A DNA stretch of 7,559 bases from NCBI GenBank assembly GCA_003455945.1, contig DMPQ01000428.1, positions 4,707-12,265 on the forward strand. The letters are read 5' to 3'. The notes below the pieces were generated by a model. It saw only the letters and a list, made by a program, of their open reading frames with translations. It was not told where the DNA came from and did no database searches. The translations under genes were made by a program, and so were the position numbers. This document shows positions 1-6,412 of this stretch, in pieces. Every line of letters begins with the position of its first letter. The stretch's first letter is position 1. Origin of the DNA: Planctomycetaceae bacterium (GTDB lineage: Bacteria > Planctomycetota > Planctomycetia > Pirellulales > Pirellulaceae).

Positions 1-2855
1 CTATAGTCGCGCCCTTCGAAGGTCACGTGATTGACGTCAAGCTCGACCGGGAAGACGACCCCATCCCGTCGCTGCAGCGTTGCCTCGAGCGCCCCCGTCC
101 CACCGGCGGGCAGCCGCGTGCCGGGCTCGGGCCAGATCGTCTCGGCCGCGTCGGGGCAGAGATCGGCGAAACGCTTGCCGATCAACTCGGGCTCGGCGTA
201 TCCGAGCATCTGACAACCGGCCCGGTTGACGCGGAGCACCCGGCCGTCGGAGTCGAACCACAGGGTCGGCACCGACGCCTGATTGACCGAGAAATCGCTC
301 AACTGCAACTGGCGCTCGGCGGCCAACAACTCGGTGATATCGACGAACGTGATGGCCACGCCGGCCGATTGGTTATTCTCGTCCCAATAGGGCATCACCC
401 GGCGCAGATAGGTACGCCCATTCGGGCCGACCACCTTGCGCTCGTTCACGCCCGGGTCGCCGCTGACCGCCTCGATAGCGGCCACGATGTCGTCGTCGCG
501 AACGCGGTATGTGATATGCCGAATGTCGCGCCCGACATCCTGGGGCAGCAGGTTGAAGATCCGGGCCGCCACCGGGGTGAAGAGGTGCACGCGATGGGCG
601 CGATCGAGGAAGATCGTGCCGATCTCGGTCGATCGAATCAAGTTGTTGAGGTCGTTCGTCGCCGCGATCAGCTCGTGGATCTTCTGTTCGTGCTCGGCGT
701 TGACGCTGTAGAGCTCTTCGTTGACCGAGTGCAACTCTTCATTCGTGCTCTGCAGCTCCTCGTTTGCCGCCAGTAACTCCTCGTTGGACGACTGCAACTC
801 TTCGTTGCTTGTCTCGAGCTCCTCGACAGTCGACTGCAGCGACTCCTTGGTGTGCTGCAACTCATGCTCCAACTGCTGAACCCGCTCCTCGGTCTCGACG
901 CCGGCCTCGAACTCTTCGGCGGTTTCGACCTCGGGCGGCGTCAGCCGCCGTTCCTCCTGGAACAGGACGTACATGAAGGTCGAGCCCGTCGCTTTGTCGT
1001 AGAGCGGGTCGACCGTCAGGCTGATCGCAGCCTCACCGCGCCCCTCTCGATCTTGAAGACGCACCCCTTTGAAGATCACTTTCTCGCCGCGCTTAACCGC
1101 CGACTGGATCGCCGAAGCCAGCGCGATCCGCAGATCGCCGCGAACCATGCCGACGATATCCTGGGTCATGCGCCCGGTCGGCGTGCGCAGGAAGTGATCG
1201 GCGTCGCCGAAGACGTGCATCACCTCGCGTTGTTCGTTGATCAACACGCCGGTCGGGACGTAGCGGTTGAGCAGCGTCTCGTATGCGCGCGAAAGCCGTA
1301 GATCGCCGGGCAGCAACAGCCGGCTCGGGCTGCGCACAAGCCCCGGGGAGAGGTTCAGCCGCAGATCGAGCGGCAAACGCGTATCGCGGATCTTGCGGTA
1401 GACCTTCCACTGGCGGTCGACCACGGCGAACTCAGCCGCAAGGTCGCCAGGGCCCTCGCTTGGCCCGAGCACGAGCACGCCATTGAGTTTGAGCGCGAAG
1501 TGAAACGCCGAGAGCGCCCGCAACTGTGCCTGGGGTTGGAAGTAGATCAGGACGTTGCGGCAACTCACCAGGTCCATCTTGGTGAACGGCGGGTCCTTGA
1601 TGAGGTTCTGGGGCGAGAAGATCAACGTCCGTCGCAGATCGCTGTGCACGCGATAGCTTCGCCCCTCGCGCACAAAAAAACGAGCACGGCGCTCGGGCGA
1701 CATCTCCTCGAGGCTTGCCTCGGGATACAGCCCCTCGGAGGCGATATGCAGCGATTCGCGATGCACATCCGATGCAAAGATCCGGATCGTGGTCTGGCGC
1801 CGGGTCTGTTGCAAGTATTCGTGGAACAGGATCGCCAGCGAGTACGGCTCCTCGCCTGTGGCGCATCCGGGCACCCAGATGCGGATCTCGTCATCCGGGG
1901 CGGCAGCCTCGACCAGTGCGGGGATGATCTGCGTCTGAAGGATTTCGTAGGCTTCCGGATCTCTAAAGAAGCGGGTGACACCGATCAGCAGGTCTTTGTA
2001 GAGCAGCTCGAGTTCGTTCGGGTCTGTGCTGACGCGTTCGACATAGGCCTGCAGGCTTGTGTAGTCGCCCAGCGCCAGACGGCGATCGATACGACGCGAG
2101 ATCGTGGCCGGCTTATATTGGTTGAAGTCTATGCCGTACGCATCACGCAGGCGATCGATGATCAGCGGCATTCCGGCGAGCGGCTCGGCCCCGAGCAGAT
2201 CCGAGCGTTGGGCAAGGAGCGGCGCGGCCGGGTTGCGGGCATAGGCGAGCAAAACAGCCGGCATCTCCTCGGGCGACAGCACAGCGTCGACAAGTCCGGT
2301 GTCGATGGCGCTCCGCGGCATGCCGCCAAATTTCGCCGTCTCCTCGCTTTGCACCAGCACAAGACCGCCGAGCTCGTGGATGTCGATCAGGCCGGCGCTG
2401 CCGTCGGTGCCGGTGCCCGAGAGCACGATCGCGACGGCGCGATCCGTCGCTTCCCGTGCCAACGAACGGAAGAAGAGATTGATCGGCAGGCTGAGCGCCT
2501 GATCGAGCGGCCGATCCTGCACCTCGAGCGTGCGCCCCACGATCGTCATTTCTTTGCGCGGCGGCAGCAGATAGACCGTGTTGCGCGCCACGGTTGTGGG
2601 CTCGTCGACGCGGCGAATCGCCATCGAGGTGTGACGAGCCAGCAGCTCGTCCATCAGGCTGCGAAAGTCGGGCGAGAGATGCTGAATGACGACGAAGGCC
2701 ATGCCGCTGTCAGACGGCATGGCCTTGAGGAGTCGCTCGAGCGCCTCTAGCCCGCCGGCCGAGGCGCCGATGCCGACGATATAGCTCGGGGCTTCAGGAT
2801 CGAGGGTCGTCGGGTCGGTGTCACCCTCGGGTCGGCGATTCGACGCAGGAGTCAT
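1..2855 (-). CDS. CheB-CheR-PAS fusion sensor protein (C-terminus beyond window)
   Basis: The first 951 codons are visible and no stop is reached. Start: ATG at 2855-2853, with AGGGGG (2870-2865) nine bases upstream. Residues ~24-205 are a CheB methylesterase domain with the triad in place: Ser32 in GASAGG, His59 in VIQHLSP, Asp151 in SGTGTDG. There is no N-terminal receiver, as is usual for these fusions. Residues ~240-480 are Che[18 protein letters not shown], the SAM-binding loop [11 protein letters not shown] (329-339) and CRNVLIYF (432-439). A PAS-like region (~505-620), a heptad coiled coil (~657-730), a PAS domain (~735-845) and a further PAS domain from ~850 follow. CheB and CheR demethylate and methylate glutamates of chemoreceptors. 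In these hybrids the target is usually unknown and the C-terminus is often a histidine kinase, which cannot be checked here. No chemoreceptor gene is in view. It is divergent from the c-di-GMP response regulator, a plausible partner. Confidence 0.95.
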   Translation of the reverse strand, partial: MTPASNRRPEGDTDPTTLDPEAPSYIVGIGASAGGLEALERLLKAMPSDSGMAFVVIQHLSPDFRSLMDELLARHTSMAIRRVDEPTTVARNTVYLLPPRKEMTIVGRTLEVQDRPLDQALSLPINLFFRSLAREATDRAVAIVLSGTGTDGSAGLIDIHELGGLVLVQSEETAKFGGMPRSAIDTGLVDAVLSPEEMPAVLLAYARNPAAPLLAQRSDLLGAEPLAGMPLIIDRLRDAYGIDFNQYKPATISRRIDRRLALGDYTSLQAYVERVSTDPNELELLYKDLLIGVTRFFRDPEAYEILQTQIIPALVEAAAPDDEIRIWVPGCATGEEPYSLAILFHEYLQQTRRQTTIRIFASDVHRESLHIASEGLYPEASLEEMSPERRARFFVREGRSYRVHSDLRRTLIFSPQNLIKDPPFTKMDLVSCRNVLIYFQPQAQLRALSAFHFALKLNGVLVLGPSEGPGDLAAEFAVVDRQWKVYRKIRDTRLPLDLRLNLSPGLVRSPSRLLLPGDLRLSRAYETLLNRYVPTGVLINEQREVMHVFGDADHFLRTPTGRMTQDIVGMVRGDLRIALASAIQSAVKRGEKVIFKGVRLQDREGRGEAAISLTVDPLYDKATGSTFMYVLFQEERRLTPPEVETAEEFEAGVETEERVQQLEHELQHTKESLQSTVEELETSNEELQSSNEELLAANEELQSTNEELHSVNEELYSVNAEHEQKIHELIAATNDLNNLIRSTEIGTIFLDRAHRVHLFTPVAARIFNLLPQDVGRDIRHITYRVRDDDIVAAIEAVSGDPGVNERKVVGPNGRTYLRRVMPYWDENNQSAGVAITFVDITELLAAERQLQLSDFSVNQASVPTLWFDSDGRVLRVNRAGCQMLGYAEPELIGKRFADLCPDAAETIWPEPGTRLPAGGTGALEATLQRRDGVVFPVELDVNHVTFEGRDY
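690..815 (-). repeat. Tandem heptad codon repeat encoding a coiled coil
   Basis: Inside the CheB-CheR-PAS gene, residues 681-722 are six consecutive heptads: [35 protein letters not shown] and a degenerate YSVNAEH. At DNA level this is a 21-base tandem repeat. Leucine every seventh residue flanked by NEE predicts a parallel coiled coil joining the CheR part to the PAS part. Such linkers are typical of CheB/CheR-PAS fusions and probably pass conformational signals between the domains. This is a protein-structural repeat, not a mobile or CRISPR repeat. Confidence 0.85.
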
Positions 2856-2890
2856 CTTTGCGTTCCCCCTGTGAGCGGCTGGGTTGCAGG

Positions 2891-2896
2891 ATTGTA
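2891..2896 (-). promoter_or_regulatory. Possible -10 element for the CheB-CheR-PAS gene
   Basis: Read on the minus strand, 2896-2891 is TACAAT, 35 bases upstream of the start codon, within a local TTGTACAA palindrome (2892-2899). No good -35 hexamer lies 16-18 bases further upstream (the 17-base position gives GCTGAA), so it is a weak or activator-dependent candidate only. Confidence 0.3.
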
Positions 2897-3032
2897 CAAC
2901 ACGCCAAACCGACTTCAGCCCTAAGCCCTCAACAAGCCGTTTTCGGGGTCCGACCTGTTGTAGAGTCGCTTCAGGGCCCAGGCCCGCGGCGATCGTCTGA
3001 CAGGCCGTACATGACGACCCGCAGAAATACCC

Positions 3033-3044
3033 TGACAATTGTCA
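3033..3044. promoter_or_regulatory. 12-bp perfect palindrome, candidate operator
   Basis: TGACAATTGTCA is a perfect palindrome between the two divergent signalling genes, 61 bases upstream of the response regulator start. The arm motif recurs nearby: CTGACAGG at 2997-3004, CCTGACA at 3031-3037 and its inverse TGTCAGG at 3074-3080. The arrangement resembles a dimeric regulator site able to affect both promoters. The binding protein is unknown and function is inferred from position and symmetry alone. Confidence 0.4.
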
Positions 3045-3068
3045 ATATCGGGTTAGGAAACGATTTCA

Positions 3069-3074
3069 TACAAT
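3069..3074 (+). promoter_or_regulatory. Possible -10 element for the response regulator gene
   Basis: TACAAT lies 30 bases before the ATG at 3105. At the standard spacing upstream there is no recognisable -35; TTGTCA at 3039-3044 is 24 bases away, too far. It overlaps the start of the inverted TGTCAGG copy (3074-3080), so a regulator bound there could occlude it. Low confidence. Confidence 0.28.
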
Positions 3075-3104
3075 GTCAGGAAGATTTCACCGAACAGGTC
3101 AGGC

Positions 3105-5195
3105 ATGACCGATCACAAAATCGTAGTCGTCGAGGACGACGCCATCGTTGCGCGTGACCTCGAGCGCACATTGACACGTTGGGGCTATCAGGTGCCGGCG
3201 ATCGCCCGTTCGGCGGCCGAGGCGCTCGATCGGGTCGCGCAGGTCGAGCCCGACCTGGTGTTGATGGATATCCATTTGCGAGGCGACCTCGACGGCATTG
3301 CGGCGGCCGAACGGGTCCAGAACCGGCATGCGGTGCCTGTTGTTTTTCTGACAGCCCACTCCGACGACGGCACGCTCCGCCGGGCGAAGAACACCTCGCC
3401 GTACGGCTATGTGTTGAAGCCTTTCGAGGATCGCGAGTTGCGCATCGCGATCGAAATCGCGCTCCACAAACACGCCGCCGACGCGCGGCTGCGGCGCCTC
3501 GAACGCTGGCTGAGCGCAACCCTGCGCAGTATCAACGACGCCGTCGTCGCCACCGACCCCATCGGCCAGATCGTCTTGATGAACCCGATGGCCGAGTTGC
3601 TGACCGGCTGGGCGCTGACCGAGGCCATCGGCCAACCGGTCGAGCGCGTCCTTGAGCTCCACTCGGGCGAAGAAGGACAGGCCTTACCGCAACTGATTGA
3701 AGACGCACTGCAGAGAGAGCCGCAGACTGACCTCCGGCTTGGCTATCTCACCGTGCGCGGCGGCGCGCGGATCGCGCTCGAGTACGGCATCGCCCCGATC
3801 CGGGATGCCGATGACGAGACGGCGCTTGGGCTTGTGCTCACCTTCCGCGATATCTCGGGCCGGATCGAAAGCGAACGACAGCTTCGCTTTTTTGCGCTGC
3901 ACGACGTCCTCACCGGCCTCTCGAACCGTGTCGGGTTCATGGAACGGCTGGCCGCGGCCTGTGAGCGCGCCAAACGCCATCCCGAAGAGCGGTTCGCCGT
4001 CCTGCTGCTCGACCTCGACCGGTTCAAAATCGTCAACGACAGCCTCGGCCATCTGGTGGGAGACCAGCTTCTTGTCCAAATCGCCCAGCGCCTCAGGCTG
4101 TGTCTGCGGGCGCAAGATGCCATCGCCCGTCTTGGGGGCGACGAGTTCGCGATCCTGGTCACCGATGTCGCCGATGCGGGTGACGTCATGCGCGCCGTGC
4201 AACGCATCGGCGAGCAACTCGGGGCGGCTTTCATCGTCAATGGCCGCGATGTATTCACCTCGGCCAGCATCGGCATCGTCGTCAGCACGCCCGACTATCA
4301 AGCGGCTGAGGACGTGCTTCGCGATGCCGATGTCGCGCTCTATCGCGCCAAGGACCTGGGCCAGGGGCGCTATGTGTTGTTCGATTCGGAGATGCATCGC
4401 CGGGTCGTGGCTTCGATGCAGCTCGAGACCGAGCTCTGGCGCGCCGTGGAGCGCCATGAGTTCCGCGTGGTGTTCGAGCCGATCATGTCTCTTGGGCGCC
4501 GCCGTTTGAGTGGGTTCGAGGCGCTTGTGCGCTGGCAGCACCCGTCGCGCGGGCTGCTTGGGCCGAGCGAGTTCCTGGGCCTTGCGGAAGAGACCGGGCT
4601 GATCATCCCGATCGGCTGGGGGGTGCTGCGACAGGCCGCCCAGGCTGCGTGCGAGTGGGATGCGTTGGCTCAATCCGATCCGCCGCTGACCGTCAGCGTC
4701 AACCTGTCGAACCGCCAGTTCCTGCAACCCGATCTTGTCGAGCAGGTGACCGCGATCCTGGCTGAAGTCGGGTTGGCCCCCGACCGTCTGTGCGTCGAGA
4801 TCACCGAAAACGTCATCGCCGACGGTGACGCCGCCCTGGCGAAGATCGCGGGTCTGCACCAGCTGGGTGTGCGGCTCCATGTCGACGACTTCGGCACCGG
4901 CTACTCGTCACTCAAACTGCTGAACAGCCTGCCCATCCAGGCGCTCAAGATCGACCGTTCGTTTGTCGAGCGGCTCGATGATGTGGCGTCGAACAAAGGC
5001 GCGATCGTGCGTACCATCGTGGTGCTCGCCCACGAGTTCGGTCTGGAGGTGATCGCCGAGGGGATCGAGGCCGAGCGCCAGGCGACCCGGCTGCACGAAC
5101 TGGGCTGCGATCATGGCCAGGGGTTCTGGTTCGACCAATCGCTTGACGCGGCCGGCGCCCGCGAGTTGATCGCCCGTTTGGCCTCGCAGGCCTGA
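3105..5195 (+). CDS. Response regulator with REC-PAS-GGDEF-EAL domains (cyclic di-GMP turnover)
   Basis: This is a 696-residue cytoplasmic protein with no membrane segments. REC domain (~1-120): acidic pocket Glu10-Asp11-Asp12, phospho-acceptor Asp55 in LMDIHL, switch Thr83, Lys105 in LKPF. PAS domain ~133-258. GGDEF domain (~260-425): DVLTGLSNR, DLDRFKIVNDSLGH and intact GGDEF at 344-348. An inhibitory RxxD (RAQD, 335-338) sits exactly five residues upstream, so product feedback is expected. EAL domain (~437-690): EAL at 472-474, Asn533, Glu565, DDFGTG (594-599), Lys615, Glu652 and Gln672, all expected for an active phosphodiesterase. It could therefore both make cyclic di-GMP from two GTP and hydrolyse it to pGpG, with phosphorylation of Asp55 and the PAS ligand setting the balance. 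Which activity dominates cannot be read from sequence. The start has only a weak AGG-type ribosome binding site. It is divergent from the CheB-CheR-PAS sensor, which may control it directly or through a kinase. Confidence 0.95.
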   Translation: MTDHKIVVVEDDAIVARDLERTLTRWGYQVPAIARSAAEALDRVAQVEPDLVLMDIHLRGDLDGIAAAERVQNRHAVPVVFLTAHSDDGTLRRAKNTSPYGYVLKPFEDRELRIAIEIALHKHAADARLRRLERWLSATLRSINDAVVATDPIGQIVLMNPMAELLTGWALTEAIGQPVERVLELHSGEEGQALPQLIEDALQREPQTDLRLGYLTVRGGARIALEYGIAPIRDADDETALGLVLTFRDISGRIESERQLRFFALHDVLTGLSNRVGFMERLAAACERAKRHPEERFAVLLLDLDRFKIVNDSLGHLVGDQLLVQIAQRLRLCLRAQDAIARLGGDEFAILVTDVADAGDVMRAVQRIGEQLGAAFIVNGRDVFTSASIGIVVSTPDYQAAEDVLRDADVALYRAKDLGQGRYVLFDSEMHRRVVASMQLETELWRAVERHEFRVVFEPIMSLGRRRLSGFEALVRWQHPSRGLLGPSEFLGLAEETGLIIPIGWGVLRQAAQAACEWDALAQSDPPLTVSVNLSNRQFLQPDLVEQVTAILAEVGLAPDRLCVEITENVIADGDAALAKIAGLHQLGVRLHVDDFGTGYSSLKLLNSLPIQALKIDRSFVERLDDVASNKGAIVRTIVVLAHEFGLEVIAEGIEAERQATRLHELGCDHGQGFWFDQSLDAAGARELIARLASQA

Positions 5196-5224
5196 CGCCG
5201 CCCCCACGCGCCGTCCGGGGTCAT

Positions 5225-5254
5225 TTGACAGGTTGCAAGCGCTTTAGGTATACT
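5225..5254 (+). promoter_or_regulatory. Strong sigma70-type promoter for rplU-rpmA
   Basis: A perfect -35 TTGACA (5225-5230) and a near-consensus -10 TATACT (5249-5254) are separated by 18 bases. Transcription should start near 5261, giving a leader of about 130 bases before rplU. The spacer contains the palindrome AAGCGCTT (5237-5244), which fits the AAnCGnTT core of LacI/GalR-type operators; this may be chance. It is the best-supported promoter in the window and starts 30 bases after the preceding stop codon, so rplU is transcribed independently of the signalling gene. Confidence 0.8.
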
Positions 5255-5300
5255 TGTAATGTTGCCTCGGTGACACAAAGCCGGGGCGACTTTGTCGATA

Positions 5301-5386
5301 GCGCCGCAAAAGTGCGGCGCCCACCTTCCCCGCTGGCCGGGCCGGTCTATCCATGCCGGGCGCAGTGGCGAAGCGAAGATGGGAGC
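5301..5386 (+). promoter_or_regulatory. Structured rplU mRNA leader, candidate autoregulatory element
   Basis: The leader holds a perfect 8-bp hairpin, GCGCCGCA (5301-5308) and TGCGGCGC (5313-5320), with tetraloop AAAG. It is not followed by a T run, so it is not an intrinsic terminator. Immediately after, CCACCTTC (5321-5328) can pair with GAAGATGG (5375-5382) with one mismatch, and CCGCTG (5330-5335) with CAGTGG (5363-5368) through one G-U pair. CCGG/CCGG (around 5342-5345 and 5355-5358) can close an inner hairpin. The outer stem covers the first bases of the Shine-Dalgarno GGGAG (5381-5385), eight bases before the ATG. Leaders upstream of L21 operons are known in Firmicutes; whether this one is homologous or functional is inferred from hand folding. 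Confidence 0.5.
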
Positions 5387-5393
5387 ATAGCTT

Positions 5394-5708
5394 ATGAAGT
5401 ACGCGATCGTCCAGAGCGGCGGCAACCAATACCGCTGCGAGGAAGGCGCGACGGTTCAGGTTCAGCGCCTGGCTGTCGAGCCGGGAAGCAGTTACGCCTT
5501 TGAGCAGGTGCTGCTGGTCTCCGACGGTGAGGCCGTCAAGGTCGGCACCCCGAACGTCAGCGGCGCGACGGTCAAGGCCACGGTCGTCGGTGAGACCAAG
5601 GGCGAGAAGACCTTCTCCTTCCGCTACAAGCCCAAGGAACGCCAGCGCAGCAAGCGCGGGCATCGCCAGATCTACACCGTATTGAAGATCAACGAGATTG
5701 CGGGATGA
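5394..5708 (+). CDS. rplU: 50S ribosomal protein bL21
   Basis: This 104-residue protein has the usual full length of bL21. It begins with the family signature MKYAIVQSGGNQYR (usually GGKQYR, so one Lys is replaced by Asn). It ends with the basic rRNA-binding stretch YKPKERQRSKRGHRQIYT, the most conserved part of the family. bL21 is an early-assembling protein of the large subunit that binds 23S rRNA. Start: ATG at 5394 with GGGAG (5381-5385) at good spacing; the MKYAIV amino terminus is the family norm. It is the first gene of the cluster behind the strong promoter at 5225-5254, followed after 81 bases by rpmA, the conserved bacterial order. Expression may be controlled through the folded leader. 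Confidence 0.97.
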   Translation: MKYAIVQSGGNQYRCEEGATVQVQRLAVEPGSSYAFEQVLLVSDGEAVKVGTPNVSGATVKATVVGETKGEKTFSFRYKPKERQRSKRGHRQIYTVLKINEIAG

Positions 5709-5770
5709 GGCTTCAGGCCTCGGGCGTCAGGCGTCAGTGAACATCTCACTGAAACCTGAGGCCTGAAACC
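5709..5770 (+). repeat. Hairpin-forming inverted repeat between rplU and rpmA
   Basis: TCAGTGA (5734-5740) and TCACTGA (5746-5752) form a perfect 7-bp stem with loop ACATC. Further out, GGCTTCAGGCCTC (5709-5721) pairs imperfectly with the GAGGCCTGAAACC arm (5758-5770); the left arm carries an extra TCAGGCG unit. The motif CAGG(C/T)..TCAGG is repeated many times, which suggests an intergenic repeat element. It has no T run and leaves the rpmA ribosome binding site (GGGAG, 5779-5783) free. It could stabilise the rplU message or adjust the rplU/rpmA ratio; this is inferred. Confidence 0.6.
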
Positions 5771-5789
5771 TGACACCTGGGAGAACACC

Positions 5790-6056
5790 ATGGCTCACAA
5801 AAAAGGCGGCGGCTCAAGCCGCAACGGTCGTGACAGCAATGCGCAGCGCCTCGGCGTGAAGAAGTTCGGCGGCGAAGCAGTTCGCGCCGGCAACATCCTG
5901 ATTCGCCAGTGCGGCACCAAGTTCCATGCGGGACGCGGCGTCGGCGTCGGCAGCGACTACACGCTCTTCGCGGTAGTCGACGGTTTCGTGAAGTTCGATC
6001 AGGAAGGGCGTCGGATCAACGTCGTCCCGGCCCTGTCGGCTGCCGAATCGAACTGA
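5790..6056 (+). CDS. rpmA: 50S ribosomal protein bL27
   Basis: This 88-residue protein matches bL27 throughout: [20 protein letters not shown], then [37 protein letters not shown] and VKFD. The flexible amino terminus of bL27 reaches into the peptidyl transferase centre, where it helps place the tRNA acceptor ends. Here AHKKG follows the initiator directly, so there is no cleavable leader of the kind found in Firmicutes. The ATG at 5790 has a clear GGGAG (5781-centred) six bases upstream. It follows rplU in the canonical order and is probably on the same transcript, with the hairpin spacer between. A 356-base gap separates it from obgE. Confidence 0.97.
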   Translation: MAHKKGGGSSRNGRDSNAQRLGVKKFGGEAVRAGNILIRQCGTKFHAGRGVGVGSDYTLFAVVDGFVKFDQEGRRINVVPALSAAESN

Positions 6057-6084
6057 TTCCGTTCGGTCCGTCGTTCGATCCGCT

Positions 6085-6121
6085 CGATCGTCCCCCGCCG
6101 GGTCGATGATCGGGGCGATCG
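6085..6121. repeat. GC-rich inverted repeat downstream of rpmA
   Basis: CGATCGTCCCC (6085-6095) pairs with GGGGCGATCG (6112-6121) as a 10-bp stem with one bulged T. No T run follows, so intrinsic termination is unlikely. It could protect the 3' end of the rplU-rpmA message or be a by-product of the CGATCG-rich composition. Confidence 0.4.
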
Positions 6122-6147
6122 CCGTGCGGGCAACTCCGAATCATGCT

Positions 6148-6196
6148 TCAGGCCTTTCCGCTTCGCCCGCTTGTCGGCCGTCGCGGCAAGGCCTGA
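6148..6196 (+). terminator. Possible terminator or mRNA-stabilising hairpin after rpmA
   Basis: TCAGGCCTT (6148-6156) pairs perfectly with AAGGCCTGA (6188-6196). The stem continues inward after one mismatch with CCGC (6158-6161) and GCGG (6183-6186), giving 13 pairs around a 21-base loop. Only a weak T-containing run (TTCCGTTTA) follows, so intrinsic termination would be inefficient. The outer arm repeats GCTTCAGGCCT, also present at 5710-5720 in the rplU-rpmA hairpin. Confidence 0.35.
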
Positions 6197-6412
6197 TTCC
6201 GTTTACGCTGGCGACTTCCACGCGCCGGACTCCGTTCGCTCGTCGCCGGCGTGAGCGTTGCGGAATCGCGAGCGGCGATGGATCGAACGCGGCGCGATAG
6301 CGGATCGCATCTCGGTCCTGCGTTTCGCCGCTGGTCGAACGATCCGCCTCGAGCGGTTCCTTCCGGCCTCAGCGCCGACCGGTTTCACTCTTTCGTCGCA
6401 CGGGACCTTTCG

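Larger units (their letters stand above)
6057..6412. other. Non-coding gap between rpmA and obgE
   Basis: This 356-base stretch has no supported gene. An open frame in phase with obgE begins at 6251, but its 54 extra residues (rich in Arg and Ser) look nothing like the start of Obg proteins. I find no convincing sigma70 promoter for obgE. The stretch holds two inverted repeats, described separately, and four GATC sites within about 45 bases (6076-6121). Confidence 0.6.

Noticed and set aside
690..815. Tandem repeats as a possible CRISPR array
   Set aside because: The 21-base unit has no spacers and encodes coiled-coil heptads inside an intact gene.
1500..2750. Long plus-strand open frame of 416 codons
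   Set aside because: It is antisense to the CheB-CheR gene, whose protein has clear family motifs; the frame is open only because of GC-rich codon bias and its product is a low-information Arg/Asp/His-rich sequence.
3684..4880. Long minus-strand open frame of 398 codons
   Set aside because: Antisense shadow of the GGDEF-EAL coding region; no recognisable domain or ribosome binding site.
5196..5224. Possible terminator after the response regulator gene (CCCC...GGGGTCATTT)
   Set aside because: Only a 4-5 bp stem and a three-base T run that belongs to the rplU -35 region; too weak to call.
5259..5273. Four-codon upstream reading frame (ATG TTG CCT CGG TGA) before rplU
   Set aside because: It begins at or before the predicted transcription start and has no ribosome binding site.
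6076..6121. Cluster of GATC and CGATCG sites as a possible replication origin
   Set aside because: No DnaA boxes or AT-rich unwinding region nearby; the motif is common throughout this GC-rich window.
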